Source of the DNA: Trichobilharzia regenti
Taxonomy: Eukaryota > Platyhelminthes > Trematoda > Strigeidida > Schistosomatidae
DNA: 64,000 bases
Reading direction: 5' to 3'
Assembly: GCA_944472135.2 (NCBI GenBank)
Contig: OX235262.1
Location: 60,794,440 to 60,858,439, forward strand
The notes under the pieces were generated by a model. That model was not told the DNA's origin and made no database searches. It saw nothing but the letters and a program-made list of their open reading frames with translations. Below are positions 38,301-47,600 of this stretch, in pieces. Both the position numbers and the translations under genes were made by a program. Each line of letters opens with the position of its first letter. The first letter of the stretch is position 1.

Positions 38301-41300
38301 GCAACACCAATATTAAGTCAGTCAGTTCTTTTATATGAGTCAGAAACTTGACGCATCACGAAAAGCATTTCCAAAAGGTTGCATACTTTTACCGACAGCT
38401 GCCTTCTCTGGCTTTGCATTGAAGATCAGACGGTCAGTCAGAAAGAATTATTAACAAGACACTATGGGAACGAACCAACCAAGAACCCATTGCTCAACAA
38501 ACATGCAGCAGAAAATGGAGATGGGTCGAAAACATGCTGAGGAGACCGTTGCATGAAGCCTTACGTTCCACTTGGAACCAAACAGAACAATAGTAATAAT
38601 ATATCCATGAAAAAGCAAACTTCGTCATGAATTGACACCATTTAAGGGCAGAAATGAATGCTGCCAGATAGAGCTTATTCCATATTGCAAATTATCAAAG
38701 TTCAAAAAATTGACTATTGGACTATGACTTAGCGGCTTTCTGTGATGAAGCCTAACACCTCTGTAACTTTCAAGGCCTCAAACTCGGGTGAAAAAGCTGT
38801 TTCATGCCCTTTTTCAAAAACTCATGTAAATTTGTATATAAAACTATTTCAAAATTAATCGAAAACCTGCAAATCTCATACTGTAAATAAAATCACTCTA
38901 AACTCCAGACTTACGTTAGGCTTTTCGGTGTTGATAGCTCTCTCCCAAGCATCAACAATTGCTCTTCTACGTTCAAGCAGTTGATTTTCAATTCGTTGTC
39001 GATGAACCATTTCCAAAGATTTACGATCACGTTCGGATTCATTTTCTAGCCCAATGAACTTGCTGAGAAACTCCTAAGAAATCAAAAAAATGTAAATATA
39101 AAAGTGATTACAATGTAAAATCAACATAAACAAAAGTCTAAAATCACAAATCCGGCTAATAATACAACATGATACCTACGTTGTGTGCTCAGGTAATTAC
39201 CACTGAACATCATTTGTTACTCGTTTACATTATCTACGAGTTCAATATGAGGACGATGAGACAAACTTTATGTCACATGCTCCACAGTTTTAGGTCAAAT
39301 AAATTAAAAGGTTAAGTGTGCTGTAGTAAACGAGTATTAAGGTGTTTCTCAACGATAATCAGCACACCTACAATGTTATCTTTTCAGGGTAAAAGTTGGG
39401 AAGTTATTTCACACCCAACCCGACATTTTTTCCCTTACAGAGTTTCACATCCTTTACTGAGAATTATGAAATACGACGCCAAATATTGCCATAGATATAT
39501 TTTGGCCTTTAACCTCATCTTTCTAGGAGAAAGTTACTATACGTTAATATTTTCAAATTGAAGAGTTTCAGGAAGAAACAGTCCTTCATATTGCAAGCAA
39601 CTAAGTGTTAATTACAACTTAAGTAGCGTGTGATTTTCCGATAACACATCACCCTACCGTTTTCCATCGTCTAAATTTTTCCCACCTCTCGGGCTGACTG
39701 ATAGCGACTACATGATATTGTATTGCTCCTATCTCTGAGCGCAGAAAAGTATTCATAGTCTCTCACATCACATAACAGAGATATAACTGTCGCAGAAGAA
39801 AATACTTCACCAGGTAAACCTGTTTTAATTCTAAACTTCAAATTTATATCGTTTGAGGTCACACGAAATTAAATGTACAGAGGTAGCGACACTTCAGATA
39901 TGATCTCCATTTACTACTTTATCTGATACAATGAGATTCATTGGACACTGTTGACCTAGTATGTAACATCACTGCAAATCTAAACACTGAACATTGGTTA
40001 GTAATTACAAATATGGTTACATGTCAACAGAGATAGTCTTGTCACATGGTATTTCCTCAGGAGTGTTTACTGTCAAACTTCGTCATAACTATCAACAGCA
40101 GTTGCAACAACGTTCACATGTGATAACTAATTCTTCTGTGCTTCCGAGTTATGTCACTTCTGGCGACTGGAAATGACATGCCAACGCCAACTGCAAAGGC
40201 AGAAACCACGGTCGAGGTAGTTGTCTACAATCAGATAAGACTTAAAATTGAAGTATAGATATTAATGTGCACCTGTAGATGAAGCACTAGTCACTAATGC
40301 CACATAGTTCGACCTTCCATAAAATATGGTCAAAAACAATCATTGACAATAGTAGTAGCTCAGCATTTAAAAAACTATACTGAGACACTTATGTGCACCC
40401 TTTAAAGATTTCAGGTTTTAGAACAGTACTTTATGCTAAATACGTCTTGGACAGTAACACTGAGTGGCACGTGCTTGAACCTCTGATGGGATACTAGCTC
40501 CTTTCAGACTGCTGATACACCACACTGAAGATTGCCGACAGACACGGAAGTTAGATTAACGACTTCCTAGACAATCAGTACTGCATTGGACAAAGCACAA
40601 ACAGAAGGGAATGAATTTGCCACCTACTTGGATTAAACTGTCTTCTGCCAATTGGCTCTTCACCGGATTGTTTTGCCAGTCTTCATCAGAAATCAATGAC
40701 TCAGCATCAACAAATTCTTGTTTTAAAACATTTTCCCGGTTGTGCAAGGCATTAGAAACTGCCTGTTTAGCTTTACTGTAACGTTCGCGCTCGGGTACTA
40801 ACAGACCTGAAGGAGACTTCTGGTTTGAAAATGCTAAATAATTTATAAAGTTCTTGTCATCGCTGGAAACATTTTCCGCAGAAACTGCTTTATCGTCTAC
40901 GACATGAATTTTATTCAGTACTGAATTATTTACATCCTTTGAATACGGAACTGACGTTGCAGGCACTTTAGAAGAGTCTATAAACGTTTTAAAATAGGCA
41001 CAAAGAACAAAAAGAAGGTTCAGGGGAAACTTCTAACATTGCAATAACAACAGAATAAGTACAGAATCAAAGCTGAGATAGTATGACTGCAGTCTATAAC
41101 CGTGACATTTTTACAATAAATTGGTAGTGACAGTTTATGTAATACATGAGCTAATCACTCAACTACAAGGAGAAATGAATTTGAAGAATTATCTTATGTG
41201 GCATGTCATCAAATGATTGGATTTAGTAACTTTCAGATGAATAGCATCAACAGCCTGAAAGGTCATCAAAATACACTTGGGTATTATTCACTAGTTACTG

Positions 41301-43383
41301 TAGTAAATAAGTAGTACGGCTGGTATAATCCGTAAGAAATCTAGAAATTCTAGATAAGTACTACGTAATGGTCAACCAGTTCTCATTACAAAAGCACGTC
41401 TTTTGCACAAACTGAAGCAGTCACATATTCAAAAATGAATAAACCAATCTTTTAGCAAAATAGTTTTGAATCAAGTGACAATATCTCAGAATTTAAAATG
41501 AACTAGAATTATGGAAAAGGCCTATGATGTATCCATTTACACCTATGCCATATTGTATTGATTGTAAAAGGCTAGTAGAAAGGTAGGAAAACAACATTTG
41601 AAGATACATGTTCAGCAGTGCGCTGTCGTATTTAGTTGAGAAGTTTGTCTCTCTGTTTTCGACGTAGAACTTTGCACCGATGTGCGGCAGTTCAAGTCAC
41701 ATATGCGAAAATAGCCCTCTGTATCCATGCTGAGATTTCGTCGGAGATCAGCCCGTTGGGGCTGATGGCACTTCCCAAATAAGTGAAGCGATCAACGTGC
41801 TCTAGCACTATACTGCCTATCTCTGAGCTAGGATTCAATGTATTCCAGTCCTGTAGCATCATCTTACATTTGGTGGGAGCGAATCGCATTCCAAACATTA
41901 GAAGACTACTGGTCAAGGTGTTTAGAAGACTCTTCATTTTGCCAGCGTCTTCATCTGGGATGAAAAACTATATCATCTGCATACTCTAAGTCAACAAGAC
42001 TTCCCTGGTAGCAAGTCATTCCATGAGTCTCTAAAGTGAGTTAGGGTTAAGTCCATCAGTACATCTATGATGGAATTGAATAGAAATGGGGATAATGGGC
42101 ATCCCTGACGGACACCACTAGTCGTCACCACTTGAGGTGACAACTCGCCGTAAATTAAGTAGTAATAAAACTGGAATGAGTTTGACTACAAGATGTCAAT
42201 CAGTCCACCGAAATTTCACTAATAAATACTCAAAGGTATAAGTATAAAACTTGGGCACTGTGGTAGAGTATAATTCCATTATAGATAAGATTTTATTTTG
42301 ATAAATCGCACAGTGTTTACAGTTATATGAACTGATAACTGTAAACACTGTGCGATTTATCAAAATAAAATCTTATCTATAATGGAAAAATACTCAAAGG
42401 GTAAATAAAATGTGAGTGACGAATGGCCGGAAAACTACTTAAATTCTTCAAGTAGAGTTCTCCAACCACAAATGAAGTCAACCACGAGCACATTACATTT
42501 ATAGTTCTCAGTCAGGCATATTTAAATGGGATTTTTCTCGTTTTACAACTTCTGTCTACCAAAGCAAATAATTAAGCCATAAATTTGATTCATTTCATTT
42601 GGCTAACACACTGAAGAAACCTTAAGAAATAAACTCAGTGATTTTGAGTTACACTAAAATTCCTCAGAAAATATACGCAAGTCTCATTTAAAGGCTTCTA
42701 AAGGCCAAATTTCTGGTTTTCAGGAATGACAGCAACTGATTCAAAGTTAAAATAACAAACCAGATGAACTCACCAGACATTGCACAACAAACAACTTTAG
42801 CTGCTGTGAAATGGATAGCAGAGAAATCTTCTTGTTTGATACATGGTTTGAGGGGTAAATAGTTCTGATACCTCATATTACGCTTATGACACGAATTTCG
42901 AGCTGAATCCTCCCAAAACCTATGGTTTTCACACAAATAAGTGTGATCATTGTCTAGACTACTCAGTTGGCAACCATTTGGAACAAACAATGTTGACATT
43001 GGGACACTATCTACAAGAGCAAAGTTAGAAAATTAAGGTATAAACAGACCAAGACATATGAAAGGTTTGATTTCATATCTTTCTCGCTGCAGGTTTTGGC
43101 ATTTCTCAAGATTTCCAGGAGTGAATTCACACCAGTCTGAAAGATTAATATCAATCGGTGGAGCTGCGACAACTTTGGTTATGTTTCTTTCGCTATAAAC
43201 TTTGTTGCAGTATTTTAAAATTGAAACCTCATCATTTAGACAACCTTGAGTGTGATCAGTAACCCACAGCTGATTATTTAGATAAATAGATGGTTTGCCA
43301 CACTCAAAAGCTACGGAATACAATGAATGTGCCAGCGCTATACATTTGAAAAAAACGAATATAATAATCAAATTTGAAGGCAT
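21254..43383 (-). CDS. Amyloid precursor protein (APP)-like, complete, 8 exons, 803 aa
   Basis: A type I membrane protein of the APP/APPL/APL-1 family. In these proteins E1 and E2 act in cell adhesion and the tail recruits adaptors. Exons run 43383-43050, 43010-42774, 40977-40628, 39073-38915, 34734-34543, 32657-32327, 28249-28002 and 21814-21254; splice phases match at every join and the total is 2412 nt. Order: signal peptide (1-20), six-cysteine growth-factor-like domain, copper-binding-like domain ending VVCC, acidic linker, E2 helices (about 255-470), Thr/Ser-rich stalk, membrane span (about 640-660), cytoplasmic VVEVDEVITP (679-688) and NGYENPAYKF (742-751). No Kunitz domain is present. 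The tail is far longer than in vertebrates. The A-beta segment is not conserved, as in other invertebrates. Introns range from 39 nt to 6.2 kb and hold many retroelement fragments. The start was chosen because it begins the signal peptide and no in-frame ATG lies just upstream. Confidence 0.9.
21960..22740 (+). mobile_element. Penelope-like nuclease relic in APP-like intron 7
   Basis: Plus-strand frames read LKNFDNTIRRRSL...INPHIIRTIVSHPT, a GIY-YIG remnant, then ETGHKVDF, FIEVFAMKRLKPVLCPKVIC and a 3' UTR matching 1390-1545. Stops interrupt all frames. It is antisense to the host gene. Confidence 0.65.
22860..23200 (+). mobile_element. RTE-type LINE 3' end fragment
   Basis: Has the same ORF end (WLETIGDMAQNRCQWRRC) and pyrimidine-rich 3' UTR as 30140-30430, and ends in (CAGA)n at about 23170-23190. 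Confidence 0.75.
23201..23640 (-). mobile_element. Penelope-like C-terminal relic, minus strand
   Basis: Minus-strand frames read DNHGHQFDWDNIQILDRG, NNKNAREF, then NAREFLEAWHSSESSINRHI. This is the conserved end of a PLE nuclease ORF (Asn-Ala-Arg-...-Leu-Glu-Ala-Trp-His-Ser). A short duplication of the TCTCTAGCATTC word near 23460-23530 breaks the frame. Confidence 0.65.
23641..23785 (+). mobile_element. Fragment of the solo-LTR family
   Basis: Its 3' half is homologous to 1140-1266 and 3415-3550 (AAAACAACCAATCAGAAG, then CGATCTGTTGCCTGGCCC). The 5' half is missing or replaced. Confidence 0.6.
23800..24180 (-). mobile_element. RTE-type LINE fragment
   Basis: Minus-strand remnant of the RTE ORF end, in the zone that reads RLRWLGHVLRMP in the better copy (here near 23960-24000), plus flanking sequence shared with 24740-25270 and 53935-54560. 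Confidence 0.55.
24181..24739. other. Intronic AT-rich stretch, nothing recognised
   Basis: Part of APP-like intron 7. Purine-rich on the plus strand; no motif supported. Confidence 0.5.
24740..25270 (-). mobile_element. RTE-type LINE 3' fragment
   Basis: On the minus strand it includes an LHRLRWPGHVLRIPS-like block (complement near 25105-25150) and the 3' UTR with GAGA-rich complement near 24795-24805. Confidence 0.65.
25500..25800 (-). repeat. SINE fragments, decayed
   Basis: Minus-strand hammerhead-SINE scrap at about 25525-25580 (complement of GGGACTCC...GAAAC-type core, altered). A tRNA-like piece on the plus strand follows near 25690-25715 (GGGTTCGATCCTCAGGTG). Confidence 0.5.
26100..27095 (+). 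mobile_element. RTE-type LINE relic interrupted by a microsatellite
   Basis: Plus-strand frames follow the same order as 3840-4960: LISHKLEDLQTKTNILAEEA, INGRHLTEVNSFTYL, a KQMSYQSV-LFY block, PTSYRLLSTAVTLADC, a GRPLLD-like end, then CTGAAGCCATATGTTCCACT. Many stops. Lies in APP-like intron 7. Confidence 0.7.
26284..26353 (+). repeat. Compound (TA)n-(GA)n microsatellite
   Basis: About 17 TA units followed by about 16 GA-type units with one interruption (AGAAAGAGA). It sits inside the RTE relic and creates spurious YIYIYI and SLSLSL frames. Confidence 0.9.
27130..27450 (-). mobile_element. RTE-type LINE fragment, minus strand
   Basis: Minus-strand reading gives KPVSHLFYTGQKLDK, FINSCLYLLHTEEQMVNQPE and ISSKKVLPG, the same domain as 26590-26780. 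It faces the previous copy tail to tail. Confidence 0.65.
28002..28249 (-). CDS. APP-like exon 7: Thr-rich juxtamembrane stalk
   Basis: Acceptor ATTCATTTCAG, donor GTATGT. It encodes a Thr/Ala-rich run (ATKTTTATTMATTTP) likely to be O-glycosylated, then a Ser/Asp/Asn-rich segment. It has no counterpart by sequence in vertebrate APP but sits where the secretase-cleaved stalk is expected. Confidence 0.75.
28380..28450 (-). repeat. SINE-alpha hammerhead relic
   Basis: Minus-strand sequence GAGTCCCAAATAGGAC with flanks resembling the classical schistosome SINE-alpha ribozyme, including its CTCCACTGCTA 3' strand. The core is damaged (CTGGGGA and GACACAG), so it is not expected to cleave. Confidence 0.6.
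28451..29239. other. APP-like intron 6, unassigned
   Basis: No recognised feature. A 69-codon minus frame at 28612-28821 is not supported by splice signals or motifs. Confidence 0.4.
29240..30430 (+). pseudogene. RTE-type LINE: reverse transcriptase 3' part and complete 3' end
   Basis: The best-kept RTE copy. Codons 29256-29645 read GVRQGCPLSPFLFNFIIDVL, then LEYADDIVLLGED (the catalytic YADD box), APAKCKMMLQDW and RFTYLGSTIS. After a one-base frameshift near 29625-29640, codons 29587-30237 continue with ISARIQGARFAFTSLRRLW, LLYGCETWPLR, LRWLGHVLRMPSHRLPRRA and LETIGDMAQ, ending in a stop at 30235. The 3' UTR is about 170 bp and ends in (CAGA)n at about 30411-30425, typical of these LINEs. 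The endonuclease and the first half of the RT are missing (5' truncation). It lies antisense in APP-like intron 6. Confidence 0.85.
31060..31250 (+). repeat. tRNA-derived SINE, second family
   Basis: Has a B box GGGTTCGAATCTC at 31126-31138 and an upstream A-box-like region. Shares a 3' body with 19050-19260. Confidence 0.55.
31290..31540 (+). repeat. Dispersed repeat shared with 15680-15990
   Basis: Same order of short conserved blocks as at 15.7 kb (TGCCTCCTAGTA, CTCATCATCTAGAT, ATCGTTTCAA). Unknown family. Confidence 0.45.
31541..32079. other. APP-like intron 6, unassigned
   Basis: A T-rich 101-codon plus frame at 31783-32088 is hydrophobic without motifs, probably chance. Confidence 0.4.
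32080..32225 (-). repeat. Internally deleted hammerhead SINE, palindromic
   Basis: Only the two inverted tail segments (about 32083-32130 and 32180-32225) and a damaged ribozyme region between them remain. It touches APP-like exon 6, whose donor is about 100 bp further on. Confidence 0.6.
32327..32657 (-). CDS. APP-like exon 6: end of E2 and extracellular stalk
   Basis: Acceptor TTTCTTTTAG, donor G|GTAATA. It holds the last E2 helix (MPDLLTYAKRLQQDKYGK), a segment rich in Ala, Leu and Lys, then a run of six Ser and an Asn/Lys-rich stalk with potential N-glycosylation sites. The donor is deduced from phase (1) and the fit to exon 7; an in-frame GTAAAA upstream is the alternative. Confidence 0.75.
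32658..34542 (-). other. APP-like intron 5
   Basis: Contains an RTE fragment (minus, about 32860-33050), a tRNA-like SINE (33640-33725), a (CA)n run at 34045-34064 and otherwise unassigned sequence. Confidence 0.6.
33640..33725 (+). repeat. tRNA-like SINE head
   Basis: Looks tRNA-like: GTGGAGC near 33641 can pair with CTCCAC near 33708, there is a good T-arm with GGGTTCGAACCCC, and an anticodon-like loop around TTCCAAC. The D arm and loop sizes do not fit a proper tRNA, and several diverged copies exist at 36230-37230, so it is called a SINE head. Confidence 0.6.
34543..34734 (-). CDS. APP-like exon 5: E2 helices
   Basis: Exactly 64 codons, acceptor TTACTTACAG, donor GTAAGA. It reads FEMLKRLLQVIEHDRSHFVK and then RLRTTDPSEA, aligned with the MLKKYVRAEQKDR...VDPKKA stretch of vertebrate APP, the most diagnostic E2 segment. 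Confidence 0.92.
34870..35790 (-). mobile_element. Two adjacent RTE-type LINE 3' fragments
   Basis: Two minus-strand copies of the LINE tail (about 34875-35320 and 35325-35790). Each begins with the complement of the AAAGTTCTATGTTGAA-type 3' end and runs back through the 3' UTR into the ORF end. They lie in APP-like intron 4, same orientation as the host gene. Confidence 0.65.
36230..37230. repeat. Cluster of decayed tRNA-like SINE pieces
   Basis: Related pieces occur at about 36240-36350 (minus), 36360-36490, 36840-36960, 37010-37080 and 37170-37260. They share words such as CACTGGTTTAA-, AGGTTC-A-CCC and TAGCATCACTAGC-type tails with 33640-33725. The piece at 36365-36425 is homologous to one arm of the foldback at 42274-42387. 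Confidence 0.5.
37555..37960 (-). mobile_element. RTE-type LINE 3' fragment
   Basis: Minus-strand tail and ORF end, with a GAGTGAATGCATCTGC complement near 37690-37706, as in the other copies. Confidence 0.65.
38160..38600 (+). mobile_element. RTE-type LINE relic, thumb and C-terminal part
   Basis: Plus-strand frames read DIKTRITNVKHTFTTLKSVW, INNKIEICNTNIKSV and SRKWRWVENMLRRP, then the ACGTTCCACTTGGAACC tail. Frameshifted; antisense in APP-like intron 4. Confidence 0.7.
38915..39073 (-). CDS. APP-like exon 4: E2 helices
   Basis: Exactly 53 codons between acceptor TTTCTTAG and donor GTAAGT. It reads SERDRKSLEMVHRQRIENQL then LERRRAIVDAWERAI, the counterpart of the ETHMARVEAMLNDRRR region of vertebrate E2. 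Charged heptad-like helix. Confidence 0.9.
39074..40627 (-). other. APP-like intron 3, nothing recognised
   Basis: About 1.55 kb with short chance frames (for example 39316-39561 and 39671-39862) and no motif or repeat that I can support. Confidence 0.5.
40628..40977 (-). CDS. APP-like exon 3: acidic linker and start of E2
   Basis: Acceptor CGTTTATAG, donor GTAGGT. The first half is a Ser/Asp/Val-rich linker, much shorter than the vertebrate acidic region. The second half begins the E2 helices (RERYSKAKQAVSNALHNREN). Phase 1 in, phase 0 out. Confidence 0.85.
41640..42150 (-). mobile_element. RTE-type LINE with internal deletion
   Basis: The terminal 3' segment (41655-41700) is joined directly to the RT palm/thumb region (41700-42150). 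Minus-strand reading gives RFAPTKCKMMLQDW and VDRFTYLGSAIS, then on to an RQGCP-like block near 42100. About 600 bp present in the 29.2-kb copy are missing. Lies in APP-like intron 2. Confidence 0.7.
42274..42387. repeat. Perfect 53-bp-arm palindrome in APP-like intron 2
   Basis: Arms 42274-42326 and 42335-42387 are exact reverse complements, separated by an 8-nt loop (ATGAACTG). One arm is homologous, with divergence, to 36365-36425, so the palindrome arose from a dispersed repeat. Transcribed with the host intron, it would form a 114-nt hairpin. Confidence 0.92.
42774..43010 (-). CDS. APP-like exon 2: copper-binding-like domain
   Basis: Acceptor CTCTTGTAG, donor G|GTGAGT. It reads LFVPNGC...YLCENHRFWEDSARNSC...PC...VVCC, keeping the six-cysteine pattern. 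Of the copper ligands known in human APP, the first His (ENH) and the Tyr are retained, while the second His appears as Glu (FWED). The domain fold is probably kept and copper binding is uncertain. Confidence 0.88.
43050..43383 (-). CDS. APP-like exon 1: signal peptide and growth-factor-like domain
   Basis: Starts MPSNLIIIFVFFKCIALAHS, a typical signal peptide, with A at -3 of the ATG. The six cysteines of the growth-factor-like domain follow (in FECGK, GCLND, YCNKVY, WCEFT, KCQNL, ICL). The ITKVVAAPP stretch aligns with ITNVVEANQP of vertebrate APP. The donor G|GTCTGT is weak by consensus, but the join to the next exon gives CLDSVPMSTLFVPNGC, matching the conserved order. Confidence 0.9.
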
Positions 43384-44600
43384 TTCAGAGTGAGTTATGC
43401 AATGATATCCGCATACATATTCCAATGAATCCGTTTTAATAAGATTATTTAGTAAGAAGATAAGCTGATCAAAAGTGGTGCAGCTTTGCTATAAAACGAG
43501 CCAGAAGTTTGGAAATTACCTATTAGCAAAGAATAAATGCACTGAAGTGATAGAAAATAACACGGTTATGCACACTACCTTTAGAATATCGGGAACTGTA
43601 ATCTTAATAAAGCCCTCAGTGACACATGTTAACCAGCTCTAACACATTCCAAAACGTCAGGCTGGTTAAAAGCAGGCCGAATACCATCATATAACACGGC
43701 GGAATCAAACGAAGAAAGGCGTCACGGTGGATTGATTCGATAAGACCGCCTGTAGAATTCAAGTAAGCTACCAAAAAGATAAAACAAACTTAAAAGTAAA
43801 CTAACCCTCCATGTATTCATATCTTTTAAGCGATTGAAAATCTTCCTCTCTTTCTAATTTAATGAAAGATCTCTCCTACTCAGATGGCCCTACAGCATAT
43901 TTATTCTTTTTTATATGAATTCGGTCTCATTTTGTTAACTTGCGGATTTCTCAAATTTCCAGTGAAGGGTGTAAGATTTTAATCTTATGGCAGCTCTTTT
44001 CCATCGCATATCTGTGCCTGAAAAATCCTACCACGAAGAAGCCATTTAAAGGTACGGACACCAAGTCTTCTGGGAGTTTGATCCCAACGGTTGGTGTGAA
44101 GGGACCAGGATTACACGGCTATGTCATTCGTCCGTAGCTGTCGTACTACGGCGCTCTGTACTTTGAGATGTTGTGACATGCTAGGAAAGGAAAGCAAAAA
44201 TAAGTATAGTCCAGAGTCATTCCAAAATATTATATAAATGATGATTTCATCTCCCCTCTGACTATTGTAATGTGTTGACGAGACACCCAGTCTTTTTAGT
44301 CATTCGCTGTATAGCAGTCCAAACACGTCAAGAAACCCGCAAGCAGCAGTTCCTCTAACTCTTCACGCTACATATAGCCAAACTTTCAATCGTAGAGTTT
44401 ATATCACGTGATACAGTTCCATAGGTTTAACCTCAGCAGAGGTATCGAGAAATTACTCGTAATCCTAGTAATGTTTGCACATTTCACGCTACACACCTCA
44501 CTGACTTAATGGCTGCAAGTACACGAGAATGCTCCTGCTTTTCCTACGAAATAACATAAACGTGTCCCTACCTTTTTGTAAAAAAACAATCTATTCTGCT
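43384..44600. other. Upstream flank of the APP-like gene
   Basis: Expected to hold the 5' UTR and promoter of the minus-strand gene, but no TATA or initiator element can be named with confidence. Further non-coding 5' exons are possible. No repeats recognised. Confidence 0.4.
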
Positions 44601-47600
44601 TGTGGCACTTTTTTCATTCATACAGATTATTTTTCACTGCTTTCCTCATCATAAGTCAAGTTTTTTCAATAAATGTACATGTAACATTTCATCTGTTAAA
44701 AGATGTTTTTTTCGATGTTCCTCATTTTTTCGTTTTTTTCTTACGTTTATTTGTGTACTGATTCCACCGTTATATCGGTTACATTTTTGCGACGAGGTTC
44801 TCAGAACTCTGGGTTTCTTTTCCAGGTGTGACATCATCGGAACGGAAGCAGACGACCATTGAAGTGCAGTGCATTGACAGACAATAGGCAGTCAACTGGT
44901 CGCCACTACACCGATCGGAAGAGCTTTACTAGTGGTGCTGCCATTAGCTTTTCCGTTCCGGCTGATTTCGTCTAACAGTCCTCACAAACCACCAGGTGAG
45001 TATGAGTTGTAGAGGTAAACACTTCCTGAAAATCATTAGCCTGCAGCATTCATCACTCAGCAGTGTATACTGACCTTCATTGTTTCAGCCGACTGGTTAA
45101 TTTGAAGGTTAGCATTCAAGCATTCACGCCACCTGACGCGCTGTCGCGTTGCATTTATTCGTTCGTGTACGGTCACCAGCTAGCTAAGCAACTAACATCA
45201 GGCTACGATTTCGATCCCGAAATGTATTTCGTATTTCGGACGACCAATCTGGTGTTTTAATTTGTCTTCAGTCTAATTAGAACAAATGATATAGCAGTTG
45301 AGGAATAAGCAGTTGTGTTGGCTTCAACTTGCTTTGAGCAAATGTCAACACCGCTTCATCACCTCGACGGGTTATATGGCGACTGTTATTATGTCATAAT
45401 TTCTAGCTTATGGGTCCCTTGAACATCTACGAATACAGAGTCTTCTAGATGAACTCTACTGAGCTAAGAACTTACACAGGAGTAGTGCAGCTCATCTCTC
45501 AGTCATGGCTATTTTGCTCCAGTTGATTCTGAAGGATTATTCACTGCCAGAGTAATATGGCATATTTTTATTTTTAATGGTTCACTTAACTGCCCAAGCA
45601 TCGTTATCAACTGTGTAAATTTATGTCTTTTGCCTGAGCTTAATTACAGCAAAAGAAAACCTCAAAGGACTAAGGTGCGCGTATGACGAAGGTGACTAGT
45701 GCGCATGACAGTACTTTTCGCCACTATAAGTGTGGAAATGTGCACCGAATTTTTTTCCAATAAGTGCTTTCAGAAACGCCAGCAATGCCTAAACAAGCGT
45801 ATCTGAGGGTACCTTAGAATGTTTATGTTGATGAAATCGTCAGTCCTAAAACTTGTGAAATCTAATTTCTAGTTATTTAAGAGGAGGCCTGAAAGTGCCA
45901 CTAAGATTCACGTAGGCATACTGGTTACTATATTTCACCCATTGTTATATAAACCTAGTTTTGCCTAACTCTGCCAGAAACCTTCAAATTACTTACAGGA
46001 GTCATCGCGCACTGGCGTGAGCCTTTTGTTTTTCCCTCCATTTAGAATGCTGGATTCCTATTGGCTAATAATACTTTTAATGCGTTGTCTAATTACTCCA
46101 TTTTAAATGTATATACATTGAGTTTCTGCATAGCATTTCGACTGTTGTTCGAGACAGCCTAAGCTCTTTTATCGATGTCCAGGTTTTCTTTCGCCTTTCT
46201 TGCCGGTGATGTTGGTTTTGTTATTGACGTGAGGTTAGGACAGATTAGCCAGAGCATTGAGTTAAAATTCGTCCATAGTCTGCTAATTGCAGCTTCATTT
46301 ATAGCACCTATGCGGTCAGTGAGACCAATCTTTATGTGGCTGAAAAGCCTCTGTCTCAGAAATGTTATTTCTACTTCGACAGAGATAAGATAGGCAAGAG
46401 TTTCATCGCCTAATCCAATTATAATGAAGGCTTGGATGCCAAATATCACGTTCACAACTATTTGTATCAAAACGCAGCCAATAGGTTAATGTTCTTTTTT
46501 AAGATTTATGCTTTCCAGGAGCTAGTTTCTTGTAACATAGGCCGTAAAATTAGGCGTGTTTCTCGTCGGATTTCCGAACATCACCCTGCGTGGTAAAGTA
46601 AAGGACACGCTAAATCCATTCGCAGCGCTATTCTATCTCATCCTGTGGATACACAACACAACAGTGATGTTAATCAGGCTTTCAGAGTCATTCACCACAT
46701 ACCAGCAAATCTTAACTTCGCCTTTAGAGTTCGTTTACTAAATATGGCAGAGGCCGTCTGGGTCCACATTAAGAAGCCTAACTTATTTGTCCAAAGGAAG
46801 CCGGTTTAAACACTGTCTTACCTAGGCTAGGTTTCAATGATCCTCAATTCTCCGTAGGAATTTCCTCAGTTCTATTTGATATTCTGTTTGCTATTGTATC
46901 TTTATTATTATTATAATTTATGCATCGTCAGTGAACTGTGATTCTAATGGTCTTACAAATCGATATCATATGAAAACAATCATATTGTCATTGACTACTG
47001 TTCTAGAGTATTCTGTGTATATAAACACATATATTTGTAATTGTAGAGCCAGAAAAGAAAATTATCGAAAAGGATATTCTTCGCCAAATTATTTTGTTTT
47101 ATAAATGTCTGAATAAATATTTTTCCTACAACCTATTTTGTTGTGCGATGTTATGCCATGGTTATAATCACTACCACTCAGTCCTGATCCACATTATTCT
47201 TATAAATGTCATCGCTAGTAGTGCTTACGGGGTACAGATTTTAAAATTTCCATATATGCTAATGTATGGTTTGATAATGAAGTCTCTAATAAAGGTCCCT
47301 TCACCACGTCGTTTGTCATTTTTCTATCTCAGTGAGAATTCTTCCGGTTTTCACACTGGCCGGCCACGCTCACCTGAATTATCAGGTTTATTGGGCAGAC
47401 CACTGAGACTTGAGGACAAAACAGTCAACCAGTCTTATATAAACCTGGCCAAGCTACACGGATAGATCAACAACACGTCAACCAACCACTATTGCGGGCT
47501 GCCGTCCAACACTGTTACGTGTAAGCATGTGAAGAAGCACGATAGCATCGCCCTAGGAGAATGTATGAGGACAGTCCTCTGTAGTCACTAGATAGATTAA

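Noticed and set aside
46159..46470. A 103-codon minus-strand ORF as a host gene
   Set aside because: No splice signals, domains or neighbours support it; left as unassigned.
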